64,000 nucleotides of DNA from the NCBI GenBank assembly GCA_947500135.1, contig CANMQX010000003.1, forward strand, positions 493,312 through 557,311, read 5' to 3'. The position numbers were made by a program, and so were the translations under genes. The DNA comes from an uncultured Paracoccaceae bacterium. Lineage in GTDB: Bacteria; Pseudomonadota; Alphaproteobacteria; Rhodobacterales; Rhodobacteraceae. Of this stretch, positions 8,400 through 16,370 are shown piece after piece (the first letter of the stretch is position 1; every line of letters begins with the position of its first letter). The notes under the pieces are model-generated. The model was not told the DNA's origin. It made no database searches and saw nothing but the letters and a program-made list of their open reading frames with translations.

Positions 8400-8972
8400 T
8401 TACTTGCGGTAAAAGACGTTGATCTGCGCCATATCAGTGATGTAGTTCAGCGCGATGATCTGATAGGTCATGACCTCAACACCCAACCTGTCAGACAGGT
8501 CTGTGCGCATCTTTGCGGGGTCTGACAGAGCGTCCGGGTCGATCTTGTCGAGGGTGATCTTGATGCCATCGACGGATTTCAGAATGCGCGGATGGTCGAA
8601 TATATAAGCACCAGCCACTACAAACCCGACGACCACAATCACAAACGGTAGGGTCGTGCCTTGCACCGAACAAACCACAGCGATTGCGATTGATCCGAAG
8701 AAATAGGCGATTTCAATCTTGCTGATCTGTTCCGAGCGCAGTGTGAAAAGCGCAAGGATCGCAAACAGGCCAAAACCCGCGGCCAGTGAAAACTCAACTG
8801 AGCCAAGGATTGTCAGAACACCAAAGGCAAAAATATTAAAGAGCGATGCCGCAGTGACAAGTTCCTTGTCCCGGTAGCGGCTGTAGAACAGGCCGAAAAT
8901 CAGGGCCGTCATTGCGATGACGTTCAGTAAGAAACGTTCAATGATCCCACTTGTAAAAAGCTCTTCCAGCAT
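8400..8972 (-). CDS. DUF4956 membrane protein
   Basis: A 190-residue protein with about four membrane helices in its first 130 residues (FLLNVIAMTALIFGLF, ASLFNIFAFGVLTIL, AAGFGLFAILALF, LPFVIVVVGFVVAGAY). A soluble C-terminal domain of roughly 60 residues ends NVFYRK. This matches the DUF4956 family, which habitually sits beside VTC-domain proteins. The central LFTLRSEQISKIEIAYFF segment is characteristic. It is the first gene of a two-gene operon with the VTC gene and faces away from the EF-hand gene. A role as membrane partner of the VTC enzyme is inference from neighbourhood. Confidence 0.82.
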   Translation of the reverse strand: MLEELFTSGIIERFLLNVIAMTALIFGLFYSRYRDKELVTAASLFNIFAFGVLTILGSVEFSLAAGFGLFAILALFTLRSEQISKIEIAYFFGSIAIAVVCSVQGTTLPFVIVVVGFVVAGAYIFDHPRILKSVDGIKITLDKIDPDALSDPAKMRTDLSDRLGVEVMTYQIIALNYITDMAQINVFYRK

Positions 8973-9273
8973 TGTTCAATCCATTCCAGTCTTTGCCGCC
9001 ACAATGGTCAGCATGTGATGAAATAGATGGTCGCGAAAAATGGCACTGGCCTGCATGGGGGATGAAGGAAGTGTAACAGTTTTATGAAAGATAGATGACA
9101 GTATGACTGACGTGGGACAAGCTGCTGGCTGGCTTTGTTGGGCTCGGACCGCATGAAATTGTCGAGTTCATCTGACGTTCATGTTTGCGACAGGATATCT
9201 GTCATTTACCCGCGCTATCGTCTTTGCTTGAACAAACAGATTTAGCGCCGTGTGTTAATTGCCCGGGCAAGGA
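8973..9273. other. Divergent intergenic region, no gene seen
   Basis: About 300 bases separate the DUF4956 gene from the EF-hand gene. No open frame with a credible start, RNA structure or clear repeat was recognised. It should hold the promoters of both divergent units, but no convincing -35/-10 pair was identified by eye. Confidence 0.5.
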
Positions 9274-9687
9274 ATGACACGATTGCAGTGCAAGTTGCGC
9301 CCTTCGGTTTCGACAAAAGTACGGTTTTCAAGGCCGGTCTTGCGGCTTGCAATCGCGCTTATGCTCTATGGTTGCTTAACATCTCAGGCAGCCGCTCAGT
9401 CGGCCAGTTTTCGGTCTGTGGATACGAATTCTGACAGCGCCTTGAGTTTCGAAGAACTGATAGCGGCTTTTGGCCGTAATGGTGCTTTGCAGATACTCGC
9501 GCAATCCGACCTTAATGGCGATGGCTGGGTCACAATTCATGAATTGCGCAAATCTCTGGAAGAAGACCGGCCCGCTAACAACGACAGAGGTGATGACGAC
9601 CGCGATGATGGCAACAATCGTGACGACGATGACGACGACGGTGACGGTGACGACAACGATGACGATGACGATGACGATGACGACTGA
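9274..9687 (+). CDS. Secreted EF-hand protein with poly-aspartate tail
   Basis: A 137-residue protein. A hydrophobic signal-like segment (LRLAIALMLYGCLTSQAAA) is followed by two EF-hand loops, DTNSDSALSFEE and DLNGDGWVTIHE. Both carry acidic residues or Asn at loop positions 1, 3 and 5 and Glu at position 12, so both should bind calcium. The last 40 residues are mostly aspartate, ending in nine consecutive Asp encoded by alternating GAT/GAC codons at 9658-9684. Export is likely; the LYGC stretch is a poor lipobox, so signal peptidase I cleavage after AAA is favoured. The start is uncertain (TTG 9259, ATG 9274 or ATG 9361). It may act as a calcium or cation scavenger; it lies upstream of a sensor kinase operon. 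Confidence 0.75.
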   Translation: MTRLQCKLRPSVSTKVRFSRPVLRLAIALMLYGCLTSQAAAQSASFRSVDTNSDSALSFEELIAAFGRNGALQILAQSDLNGDGWVTIHELRKSLEEDRPANNDRGDDDRDDGNNRDDDDDDGDGDDNDDDDDDDDD

Positions 9688-9853
9688 ACCGCACAAGACA
9701 CCCTTGCAACAGAATATCGAGGAAGCCCGACATACAGGCGTTCATTTTTCATTCATTTATCCGTCCAACAGCTGTTCATGCGATTGCAGGAAAACGGTCA
9801 GGTGAGTGGGGCAAAACAGGGACATCGCAAGCGTCTCATCAAGGAGTAAACTG

Positions 9854-10918
9854 ATGACCAAGATGACCCTACTGAACGCCGCCCTTTGCGACATCGCGAA
9901 ATGGGCCTTTACGACACGCCGCGTGCACCGCGATGACGTGCACGGCCTTTCGACACATTTCGCTTCCGCAAAGGCAGGCGACCTGATCCTGTGCGAAATT
10001 GCCGAAATCGGACATCACAAGAAAATCCAACTGGCCGAACGGCGTGTTTCAGTCAGCTATCCCGGTGATTTCGTTGTTCTGTGTCTTGGCGACCGATACG
10101 CCCCTGACCAATTCCTTGCGACTGCGGTGATCGACGATGACCTGATCGATCTGGTGGCCGGTGGTGGTGTAGCCGGTCGCATCGATGCTGCACATGTCCG
10201 CATGGCTGAGCCGACCCGGCTAAGGCCAATCGGCCTTTTGACCAATGCAAGCGGCCGGATCATGAACGTCGCGGACTATGCTTTGCCGTCTCTTCCGGCG
10301 AACAACGATGTGACCGTGATCGGGGTCTTTGGGGCCTCAATGAATTCTGGCAAAACGACCGCAGCGTCCAGCCTTGCGCATGGGCTGATGCATGCTGGGT
10401 ATGCCGTCGCAGGCGTCAAGGCGACGGGCACCGGTGCCTTTGGTGACTTCAACAGTTTTGAGGATGGCGGGGCGCCAGCGTTGGATTTCACCGATGCAGG
10501 CATGGCCACAACGTTCCGGATGCCAATGGATCAGATTGAGGCAGGGTTTGACACGCTGGTGGCTACGGCTGCGGCACGCGGGGCCGAAGTTGTCGTGGTC
10601 GAAATTGCCGATGGCGTGTTTCAGCAGGAAACCCGTGCGATCCTTAAATCGTCGGCCATCCGCGAACGGTTGGATGGCATCCTTTTTGCTGCTCCAGATG
10701 CGCTTAGCGCTTTGGGCGGCGTGGTGGTGCTTGGACAAGACAATCTGACGCCCTTCGCGATCTCGGGTATGGTCAGCTGTTCGCCGCTCGCAACAGCCGA
10801 AGCCGCCGAGGTCACCGGGTTGCCGATCCTGTCGCGCGAAGAACTCTGGTCGCCCGACGCCATTGCATTGCATGTTGCACCATTGATGCGTTGCGCATCC
10901 GAGAACGTGGCCGCATGA
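9854..10918 (+). CDS. P-loop NTPase of the MobB/BioD-like type
   Basis: A 354-residue protein with an N-terminal domain of about 150 residues of unknown fold and a C-terminal P-loop domain. Walker A is GASMNSGKTT near residues 160-169, followed by GVKATGTGAFGD, a pattern typical of dethiobiotin-synthetase, MobB and DUF1611-like ATPases. A VVVVEIADGVF strand acts as a Walker-B-like edge. An ideal ribosome site AAGGAG at 9841-9846 fixes the ATG at 9854. The downstream ABC-like gene starts inside its stop codon (ATGA), so the two are translationally coupled. The substrate is not identifiable. The N-terminal segment ends RPIGLLTNASGRIMNVADYAL, which could define a family in a search. Confidence 0.7.
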   Translation: MTKMTLLNAALCDIAKWAFTTRRVHRDDVHGLSTHFASAKAGDLILCEIAEIGHHKKIQLAERRVSVSYPGDFVVLCLGDRYAPDQFLATAVIDDDLIDLVAGGGVAGRIDAAHVRMAEPTRLRPIGLLTNASGRIMNVADYALPSLPANNDVTVIGVFGASMNSGKTTAASSLAHGLMHAGYAVAGVKATGTGAFGDFNSFEDGGAPALDFTDAGMATTFRMPMDQIEAGFDTLVATAAARGAEVVVVEIADGVFQQETRAILKSSAIRERLDGILFAAPDALSALGGVVVLGQDNLTPFAISGMVSCSPLATAEAAEVTGLPILSREELWSPDAIALHVAPLMRCASENVAA

Positions 10919-12441
10919 GTGCCCTCCCACCTCTGGCCACAAGGGACCGCGTCATTGACGCGGTCCTCGTCGTATCATGCGGGATCGTTCAGGCAGTAGC
11001 GCTCGCGGTTGCGGCCTTTGCAACGCGCGATGCCTTCGCCGCCTTGCACTCGGGCGGTGGTCTCACGACCCGCACGATGTGGGAATTGGCGGCATCAGGC
11101 ATGATCGCTGCCCTCTGCTTGCTGCTGTCGCGACGTCGGGCAGAAGGGCTTGGGCAAAGCTACGCCATTGCCTTGCGTCGCGCACTTTATGCGCAGATCG
11201 CACATCTGCCCAAATCGCGCCATGAAGAACGCCGGATTGGGGCTCTTTCACTGCGCTTCGTCGGAGATCTGTCCGCTGCCCGGCTGTGGTTCGGGCGTGG
11301 TTTGCCGGATGTCCTCTCTGCTGCGGTCGTCCTGCCCGGTGCAGTTGCTATCCTGTTTGCCCTTGATCCACTCCTTGCGACGGCAGGTCTTTTGCCATTG
11401 GGTTTTGCGCTTGTGGTCATGGTTGTGGCTGCGTGGCATCTTGAAGGTCGTCATCGGCATCTGCGGCGGCGCCGCGCCAATATCGCGATTACAATGATCG
11501 AGCGTATCGCCATCGCGCCCGATCTTGATCTGATGGGACGGACCGACAGGGAATTGCGGGCATTGGACAAACAAGGCGCATCGCTGCGCGATGATGCCAT
11601 CGCCCGCCGGGGCCGCACCGCCGGACTTTTGGCGATTTTGCAGATCGGGATGGCGCTGTCTGGACTTGCGATGCTGTGGTTAGCAGGTGCAACGGACATC
11701 GCACCTGCCACAGTCGCGGCAAGCTTGTCCCTTCTCGCCCTTGTTGCATTGCCAATGCAGGACCTTGGGGCCGCCTGGGACAAGTATTGCGCTTGGCGCG
11801 TCGCCCGCGAAAAAGCACAGCGGCTGTTGGATGAACCTGTCGTGCAGCGCCCGTCACCTGTGCCGGTCGGACCCGTCTCGGTCACGCTGCAGGGTACGGA
11901 CCACGGAGAACCTATAGCGTTTTGTGCGAACCGGAGCGAGGTTACGCAACTGTGTGGCCCTTCCTGCCACCGCATTGCCCGGCTCATTTCCGGGCTCGAT
12001 ACGGACAACGGCACTGAGATCAGCTTTGACGGACAGACGACACGGCCAAGGATCGCCCATATCGGCAACGATCACTACGGACTTCAAGGCAGTCTGCGGC
12101 GGGCTGCCACCCTGATGAGCCGCAAACGCCCCTCTGATACACGCATCACAAAGGTTCTGCGCAGGCTTGGCCTCGCGCCCCTCCTTGTGGCACCTCGCGG
12201 GCTTGATCAGCGGGTCCCCGAAAATGGCAAAGGTCTGACCGCTGGACAATCCTTACGGCTTGATTTTGCGCGCGCTGTGTTGGGCAAATGCGATGTCATC
12301 GTCATCGCATCATTGCGCTGGTCAGCGGAGCCCGCAAAAAGCAACCTGATGGAAAGGTTGCGCCAATTGACCCCTGCAACTGTTATTGTAGCAGATGCGA
12401 CAATCGTTCCGACCGCATCAGACAACGCAAAGGCCGGCTAA
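10915..12441 (+). CDS. ABC-exporter-like protein with degenerate ATPase domain
   Basis: A 508-residue protein arranged like a half-size ABC exporter: about five to six membrane helices in the first 300 residues, then an ATPase-like domain. That domain appears dead. The Walker A position reads CGPSCHRIAR instead of GxxGxGKST, the signature reads LTAGQSLRLDFARAVLG instead of LSGGQ, and the Walker B strand CDVIVIAS lacks the usual Asp-Glu. The membrane helix order and the coupling segment EGLGQSYAIALRRALYAQIAHLP fit the exporter family. It overlaps the P-loop gene by four bases and ends one base before the kinase ATG. It could be a regulatory or structural ABC subunit, or a signalling partner of the kinase. 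Confidence 0.75.
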   Translation: MSALPPLATRDRVIDAVLVVSCGIVQAVALAVAAFATRDAFAALHSGGGLTTRTMWELAASGMIAALCLLLSRRRAEGLGQSYAIALRRALYAQIAHLPKSRHEERRIGALSLRFVGDLSAARLWFGRGLPDVLSAAVVLPGAVAILFALDPLLATAGLLPLGFALVVMVVAAWHLEGRHRHLRRRRANIAITMIERIAIAPDLDLMGRTDRELRALDKQGASLRDDAIARRGRTAGLLAILQIGMALSGLAMLWLAGATDIAPATVAASLSLLALVALPMQDLGAAWDKYCAWRVAREKAQRLLDEPVVQRPSPVPVGPVSVTLQGTDHGEPIAFCANRSEVTQLCGPSCHRIARLISGLDTDNGTEISFDGQTTRPRIAHIGNDHYGLQGSLRRAATLMSRKRPSDTRITKVLRRLGLAPLLVAPRGLDQRVPENGKGLTAGQSLRLDFARAVLGKCDVIVIASLRWSAEPAKSNLMERLRQLTPATVIVADATIVPTASDNAKAG

Positions 12442-12442
12442 T

Positions 12443-14026
12443 ATGCGCTCCACAACCCTTTTTGGTATCTATGCAGTATTCATTATCGGCCTGATCAGCG
12501 GTTTGGCAGGTCTGACGCTCTACAACCTCGAAAAAACACGCTGGTGGGACGCACGTACGCAGTTGGCGCAGGAGTCTTACGGCCTCCATCTGAGACTGGA
12601 AGCGAACCTCTATCGTCTGTTCAAACAGCACGGTGACGCCCTGCTGGTCGGCGACCGTGATGGCGGTGAATTGGAACGCGAATTACGCCAAACGATCACA
12701 CAGAACCTTGCTGACATTCGCAATGTCATCGCCCGTGAAATCCAGATGGTGGGTGATGAAGAAATCGAAGAGCTAGAACTGCTCGATGCAATCGAAGCCG
12801 ACATCAGGTCGATCAATGCTGCCATTGCAAGGCTGTCGGCGTCGGGCGACCCGATTGAAACCTTCATTCAGATCGAGCGCTTGGCGGCCCTTCTTGATGG
12901 CGATATCGACGAGGAGCTTGACCGCAAAATTTCGACCGCTCTTGAGGAGGAGCTCGAAGAGGTCGAAGAAGTACTTGCGGAGGCAACCGCAGTCCGTGCC
13001 CGCAACGAACAGCTGGTTTATGTGATCTTGGTGATTGCCGTTGCAATGCTAATCGTTGGCCTTTTGTCGTTCAATGGGCAGATCCGAAAACCGATCATTC
13101 GGTTGCAACAACGCTTTCGCCGGCTCCATGATGCGGATTATTCTGAAACGGTCAACCTTGGCGGCAGTCGGGAGTTCCGGGAGCTCGGCACCGTCCTGAA
13201 CAGTATGAGCGAGGGCCTTGCCGCGCGCGAAGTCAGCCGTGCGGAGCATAAAAAGCACCTTGAAGACACGGTCGCAGCACGCACTGCCGAGCTTCAGCAG
13301 CTGATCGACAAACTGGAAAGTGGTGAAGAAAACCGCAAACGACTGATGGCCGATATCAGCCATGAATTGCGTACACCCTTGGCGATTATTCTTGGTGAGG
13401 CCGATGTCACTCTGCGTACTTCCGCAAACCTTGGCGCAGACGTCTCGGACGCTTTTTCGCGGATCCGCGATTCCGCCAAGCACACGAACCAGATCGTCGA
13501 TGACATGCTGACCGTCGCGCGTTTTGAGGCCGGTCAACTGCGACTTGACCGCAAAGACATCGATCTACGCAAGGTGATACGTGATGCAGCGTCGATGTTT
13601 CCCGGTTCAGTCATCATTGATGATCCGGGTGCGCCGGTCATCGTCTCTATTGATGAAGTACGCTTGCGACAATCCGTTCTTGCGCTCCTACAAAATGCCC
13701 GCCGCTATGGGGGCCCGATGATTACAGTATCCGTGCAAGAGAACCCGACATCCTGTACCATCGTCGTTCAAGATGATGGGCCCGGCTTGAACACCACCGA
13801 GAAATCACAGGCGTTTGAGCGGTTCTTTCGAGGGTCTAACGCATCTGGTCAGGGCGTTGAAGGAAGCGGGCTTGGCCTGCCGGTCGTCAAATCCATCGTC
13901 GAAGCGCATGGTGGCACGGTTACTTTGGAAGACGGCGATCAAGGTGGGCTGCGGGTGGCCATTCGTTTACCCAAAGAACCTCGCGTAAAATCTGGCACTA
14001 GCCAGGTATCGCGCAAAGCCACATAA
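12443..14026 (+). CDS. Membrane sensor histidine kinase
   Basis: A 527-residue kinase. The first membrane helix is at about 5-27. An unusually acidic, helical extracytoplasmic region (residues about 28-188) contains EEIEELELLDAIEADI and LEEELEEVEEVL. The second helix is at about 190-210, followed by HAMP and a coiled coil. The phosphoacceptor is His307 in DISHELRTPL; the N box LLQNARRYGG, G1 DDGPGL and G2 GSGLGL are intact. Start at 12443 follows the previous stop by one base, so it is coupled to the ABC-like gene. Its cognate regulator is the OmpR-type gene 100 bases downstream. The acidic sensor region suggests a cation or basic-peptide signal; that is inference. Confidence 0.9.
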   Translation: MRSTTLFGIYAVFIIGLISGLAGLTLYNLEKTRWWDARTQLAQESYGLHLRLEANLYRLFKQHGDALLVGDRDGGELERELRQTITQNLADIRNVIAREIQMVGDEEIEELELLDAIEADIRSINAAIARLSASGDPIETFIQIERLAALLDGDIDEELDRKISTALEEELEEVEEVLAEATAVRARNEQLVYVILVIAVAMLIVGLLSFNGQIRKPIIRLQQRFRRLHDADYSETVNLGGSREFRELGTVLNSMSEGLAAREVSRAEHKKHLEDTVAARTAELQQLIDKLESGEENRKRLMADISHELRTPLAIILGEADVTLRTSANLGADVSDAFSRIRDSAKHTNQIVDDMLTVARFEAGQLRLDRKDIDLRKVIRDAASMFPGSVIIDDPGAPVIVSIDEVRLRQSVLALLQNARRYGGPMITVSVQENPTSCTIVVQDDGPGLNTTEKSQAFERFFRGSNASGQGVEGSGLGLPVVKSIVEAHGGTVTLEDGDQGGLRVAIRLPKEPRVKSGTSQVSRKAT

Positions 14027-14047
14027 ACCCAAGGTATAAGGCTTGAA

Positions 14048-14073
14048 ATTAAACTATAAATCAGTAGTTTAAT
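14048..14073. promoter_or_regulatory. Inverted repeat upstream of response regulator gene
   Basis: ATTAAACTA at 14048-14056 is repeated as its reverse complement TAGTTTAAT at 14065-14073 with an 8-base spacer, in the 100-base gap between kinase and regulator genes. It stands out as AT-rich. It may be an operator for the regulator or a weak transcript processing hairpin; no experiment-like evidence is visible. Confidence 0.45.
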
Positions 14074-14126
14074 GCATTTTCAGAACCTAATCCTGTGTCA
14101 AGCACAAGGCACAGACGGAGGTATCA

Positions 14127-14798
14127 ATGAATATTCTACTCGTTGAAGATGAAACACGCGTCGCCGATTTCATCCGGCGTGGTTTGGCCGCAGAAGGCTG
14201 GTCTGTAGACCATGTGGTTGATGGCGAAGATGCGCTCGAACATGCGGCCGCAAACAGCTATGATGTGATCTTGCTTGATCTGATGTTGCCGGGCATTCAG
14301 GGGCAGGACGTATGCCGCAAATTGCGTGCGCGCAAATCGAAGACACCGATCCTGATGCTGACCGCGCTTGACAGTCCCGAAGAAAAAGTAAGTGGCCTAA
14401 AAATGGGCGCAGACGACTACCTGCCCAAACCCTTTGACTTCGACGAACTGATCGCCCGTGTCGAAGCACTTCATCGCCGGGCCAACGGGTATGCAGTAGA
14501 TGTCAGCGAGACGATCATAACCAGTGGATCACTCACATTCGATCGGTCGTCATTGCAGGTCTCTTTGGACGACAGGACGATTGACTTGTCAAAGAAAGAG
14601 CGCGATTTGCTGCTGCTGTTCTTGACCAATAACGGACGCGTTCTGTCGCGCGAACGTATCCTCAACTCAGTTTGGGGCCTGAATGCCGATCCGCTGACAA
14701 ATGTCGTCGACGTTTACGTCGGCCGGCTGCGCCGCAAGATCGGAGCGGAGGGCCAGCGGATCGTCACGCTACGAAATGTTGGCTACAGAATGTCATGA
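14127..14798 (+). CDS. OmpR/PhoB-family response regulator
   Basis: A 223-residue two-domain regulator. The receiver domain has the acidic pair Glu7-Asp8, phosphoacceptor Asp51 in LLDLMLPG, Thr79 and Lys101 in LPKPF. The C-terminal winged helix (about 125-222) includes DLSKKERDLLLLFL and NVVDVYVGRLRRKIG, typical of OmpR/PhoB DNA-binding domains. GGAGG at 14117-14121 sets the ATG. It is the obvious partner of the kinase just upstream. Unlike the three tightly packed genes before it, it has a 100-base leader with its own inverted repeat, so it may also be transcribed separately. Confidence 0.93.
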   Translation: MNILLVEDETRVADFIRRGLAAEGWSVDHVVDGEDALEHAAANSYDVILLDLMLPGIQGQDVCRKLRARKSKTPILMLTALDSPEEKVSGLKMGADDYLPKPFDFDELIARVEALHRRANGYAVDVSETIITSGSLTFDRSSLQVSLDDRTIDLSKKERDLLLLFLTNNGRVLSRERILNSVWGLNADPLTNVVDVYVGRLRRKIGAEGQRIVTLRNVGYRMS

Positions 14799-15052
14799 AA
14801 CTGCGTTCCAAGCCAAGCTAGCATTCGAAACAAAATTCGCCCGTAACTGTTTGTTTTGGTTGAATGCAGGATTGGCCATTTATTGATATCAGTACTCTAT
14901 CAATGCAATTTGCGCCCAAGAAGCAGTCATTGGCGCAACTACGACGAATTCACGCTTTGTCCGCATTCCGGAAGCTACGAGAAGAGCCGCTCTCGCAGCC
15001 AGACTAGCTGACTTCCCGTTGCGACTGAGACGCTTCTTGCTCAGTCCGAATT

Positions 15053-15394
15053 TCAAGTGCTGTGACCAGGTGGATCAAGGCGATTGCAGACCATTAGTGC
15101 GATACCTGCCACGCTGATGGGCAGCGATACACCCAGCAGAACAACGGGTGATGTCCAGGCATTGAAAAAGAACACCGAACCAATACCGGCGACCAAGCCA
15201 ATCGCACCGCCCAGAAGCTCGCAGCGAAATGCAATGTAGACGATTGCCAAAAGACCCAGCCACAGTAGCGCATTTTGGAGATTTACCAAAAATCCACCAA
15301 CGCCGTTTCCCGCACCAGACAGACCAGCAAAACTGAACCAAAACAGAGCGATGACGATCAACACCGTCCGTGCAGCGTAGCGTAGAAACCTCAT
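15053..15394 (-). CDS. Small four-helix membrane protein
   Basis: A 113-residue integral membrane protein with four hydrophobic segments (ARTVLIVIALFWFSFAG, ALLWLGLLAIVYIAF, GGAIGLVAGIGSVFFF, VVLLGVSLPISVAGIAL). The CELLGGAIGL turn resembles small uncharacterised bacterial membrane proteins of the DUF7670 kind, but the match is from memory only. ATG 15394 is preferred over earlier in-frame starts, because the preceding residues are charged and lie outside the helical core. It stands alone between the regulator gene and the MliC-like gene. About 250 bases before it (14799-15052) hold no recognised gene. Confidence 0.5.
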   Translation of the reverse strand: MRFLRYAARTVLIVIALFWFSFAGLSGAGNGVGGFLVNLQNALLWLGLLAIVYIAFRCELLGGAIGLVAGIGSVFFFNAWTSPVVLLGVSLPISVAGIALMVCNRLDPPGHST

Positions 15395-15491
15395 CCTCTT
15401 CACAAGCTTTCTCGCGAGCACTCCGTTGCGAGTCCCGTAGGCCGGACACAACAGGGGCTCGATCGTCGCTCTGGCCGATCAAAGGGTAACA

Positions 15492-15815
15492 TTAGTAAGA
15501 GCAGCCACTCAGGATCACCCCGTTGCGATCTTCGAGAAAGGCCTCTTTGCCCTTAGTGCTCAGCGTATACGTATAGTCAGGGCTGATCGCCTTGTAGATA
15601 GCGCCCGAAGCCGAAACCTCTTGAGCCAAAGGGATCATTTCATCCATCTGCAGCAAGATGGCAAAGCTTTCGCCATCAGCGCCGTTCACAAAGGCGACTT
15701 TCATGATCCCATTATTGTCGCAAGCATAGCTCACCGCTTCGACCGTGGTTGAATTCGCCATGGCGTATGCAGGAACAGCACACAGACATAGGGCGAAAAA
15801 CAAATGCTTCTTCAT
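15492..15815 (-). CDS. MliC-like periplasmic lysozyme inhibitor
   Basis: A 107-residue exported protein. The signal peptide MKKHLFFALCLCAVPAYAMA is followed by a domain with the MliC/PliC pattern: SYACDNNGIMKVAF near the start, a YTLSTKGKEAF strand and a terminal SGCSY, the two cysteines probably forming a disulfide. A ribosome site AAGGA ten bases upstream supports the ATG at 15815; a long in-frame extension to 16022 is not credible. MliC proteins inhibit C-type lysozymes in the periplasm or on the outer membrane. This copy shows no lipobox, so it is likely soluble and periplasmic. The gene is monocistronic, with 97 bases to the next gene. Confidence 0.75.
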   Translation of the reverse strand: MKKHLFFALCLCAVPAYAMANSTTVEAVSYACDNNGIMKVAFVNGADGESFAILLQMDEMIPLAQEVSASGAIYKAISPDYTYTLSTKGKEAFLEDRNGVILSGCSY

Positions 15816-16370
15816 GGAATGAAATCCTTCTTTGTAGACATACTGATTCAGTAGTTCGCAAAGTATCGCATCATAAGGATCGACCGGATTGATCACGCTC
15901 AATCCTCTCTGTCTTCGATGGTCTGGGCATGCCGCCATCCGGTCTTCGGTTCTCCAAGACCGAAATCTGCTCGAATCCACATATCTATGTTGATTGCGCA
16001 ACATATGATTGATGGCGATCAATTTGGGCTCCTCAAATGAATGATAGGAGATTCCACAAACGGACCTGGTTGGTCCCTCTGAGACCCACAGGCCGAACGC
16101 AAAACCGAAGCGGGCGAGGGAACTAACGGATCGATATTTAAACGCTGACCTGTGATCGGACGTTCAGTGTGGGGTCCAGTGGGGCTGAGTGCTAAATCCC
16201 CCTTGGAGCGGATTCTTTCGCACCGGCCAATGACGAACCAACTTTTCGAGCTAGCAATTGAAGGATTGACTTAGCTCATGGCGAAGCGCACCGTCAGTGG
16301 CAGTCAAACTTCGATGAGCAGACGCTGAACTCCTGCGGGCGGATGTCCGCTTCGTCCCGCGTTGCTGCCA
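15816..16370. other. Long non-coding stretch, nothing recognised
   Basis: About 550 bases between the MliC-like gene and the metallophosphatase gene contain only short or compositionally poor frames. No tRNA-like fold, insertion sequence end or clear repeat was seen. The last 100 bases have a coding-like look (GCGGATGTCCGC) but no continuous frame; a decayed gene is possible. Confidence 0.45.

Noticed and set aside
9376..9752. Minus-strand frames rich in Val/Ile or Ser opposite the EF-hand gene
   Set aside because: They are artefacts of the GAT/GAC repeat tract read in reverse.
15816..16022. N-terminal extension of the MliC-like protein
   Set aside because: The signal peptide and ribosome site place the start at 15815; the extension would bury the signal peptide.
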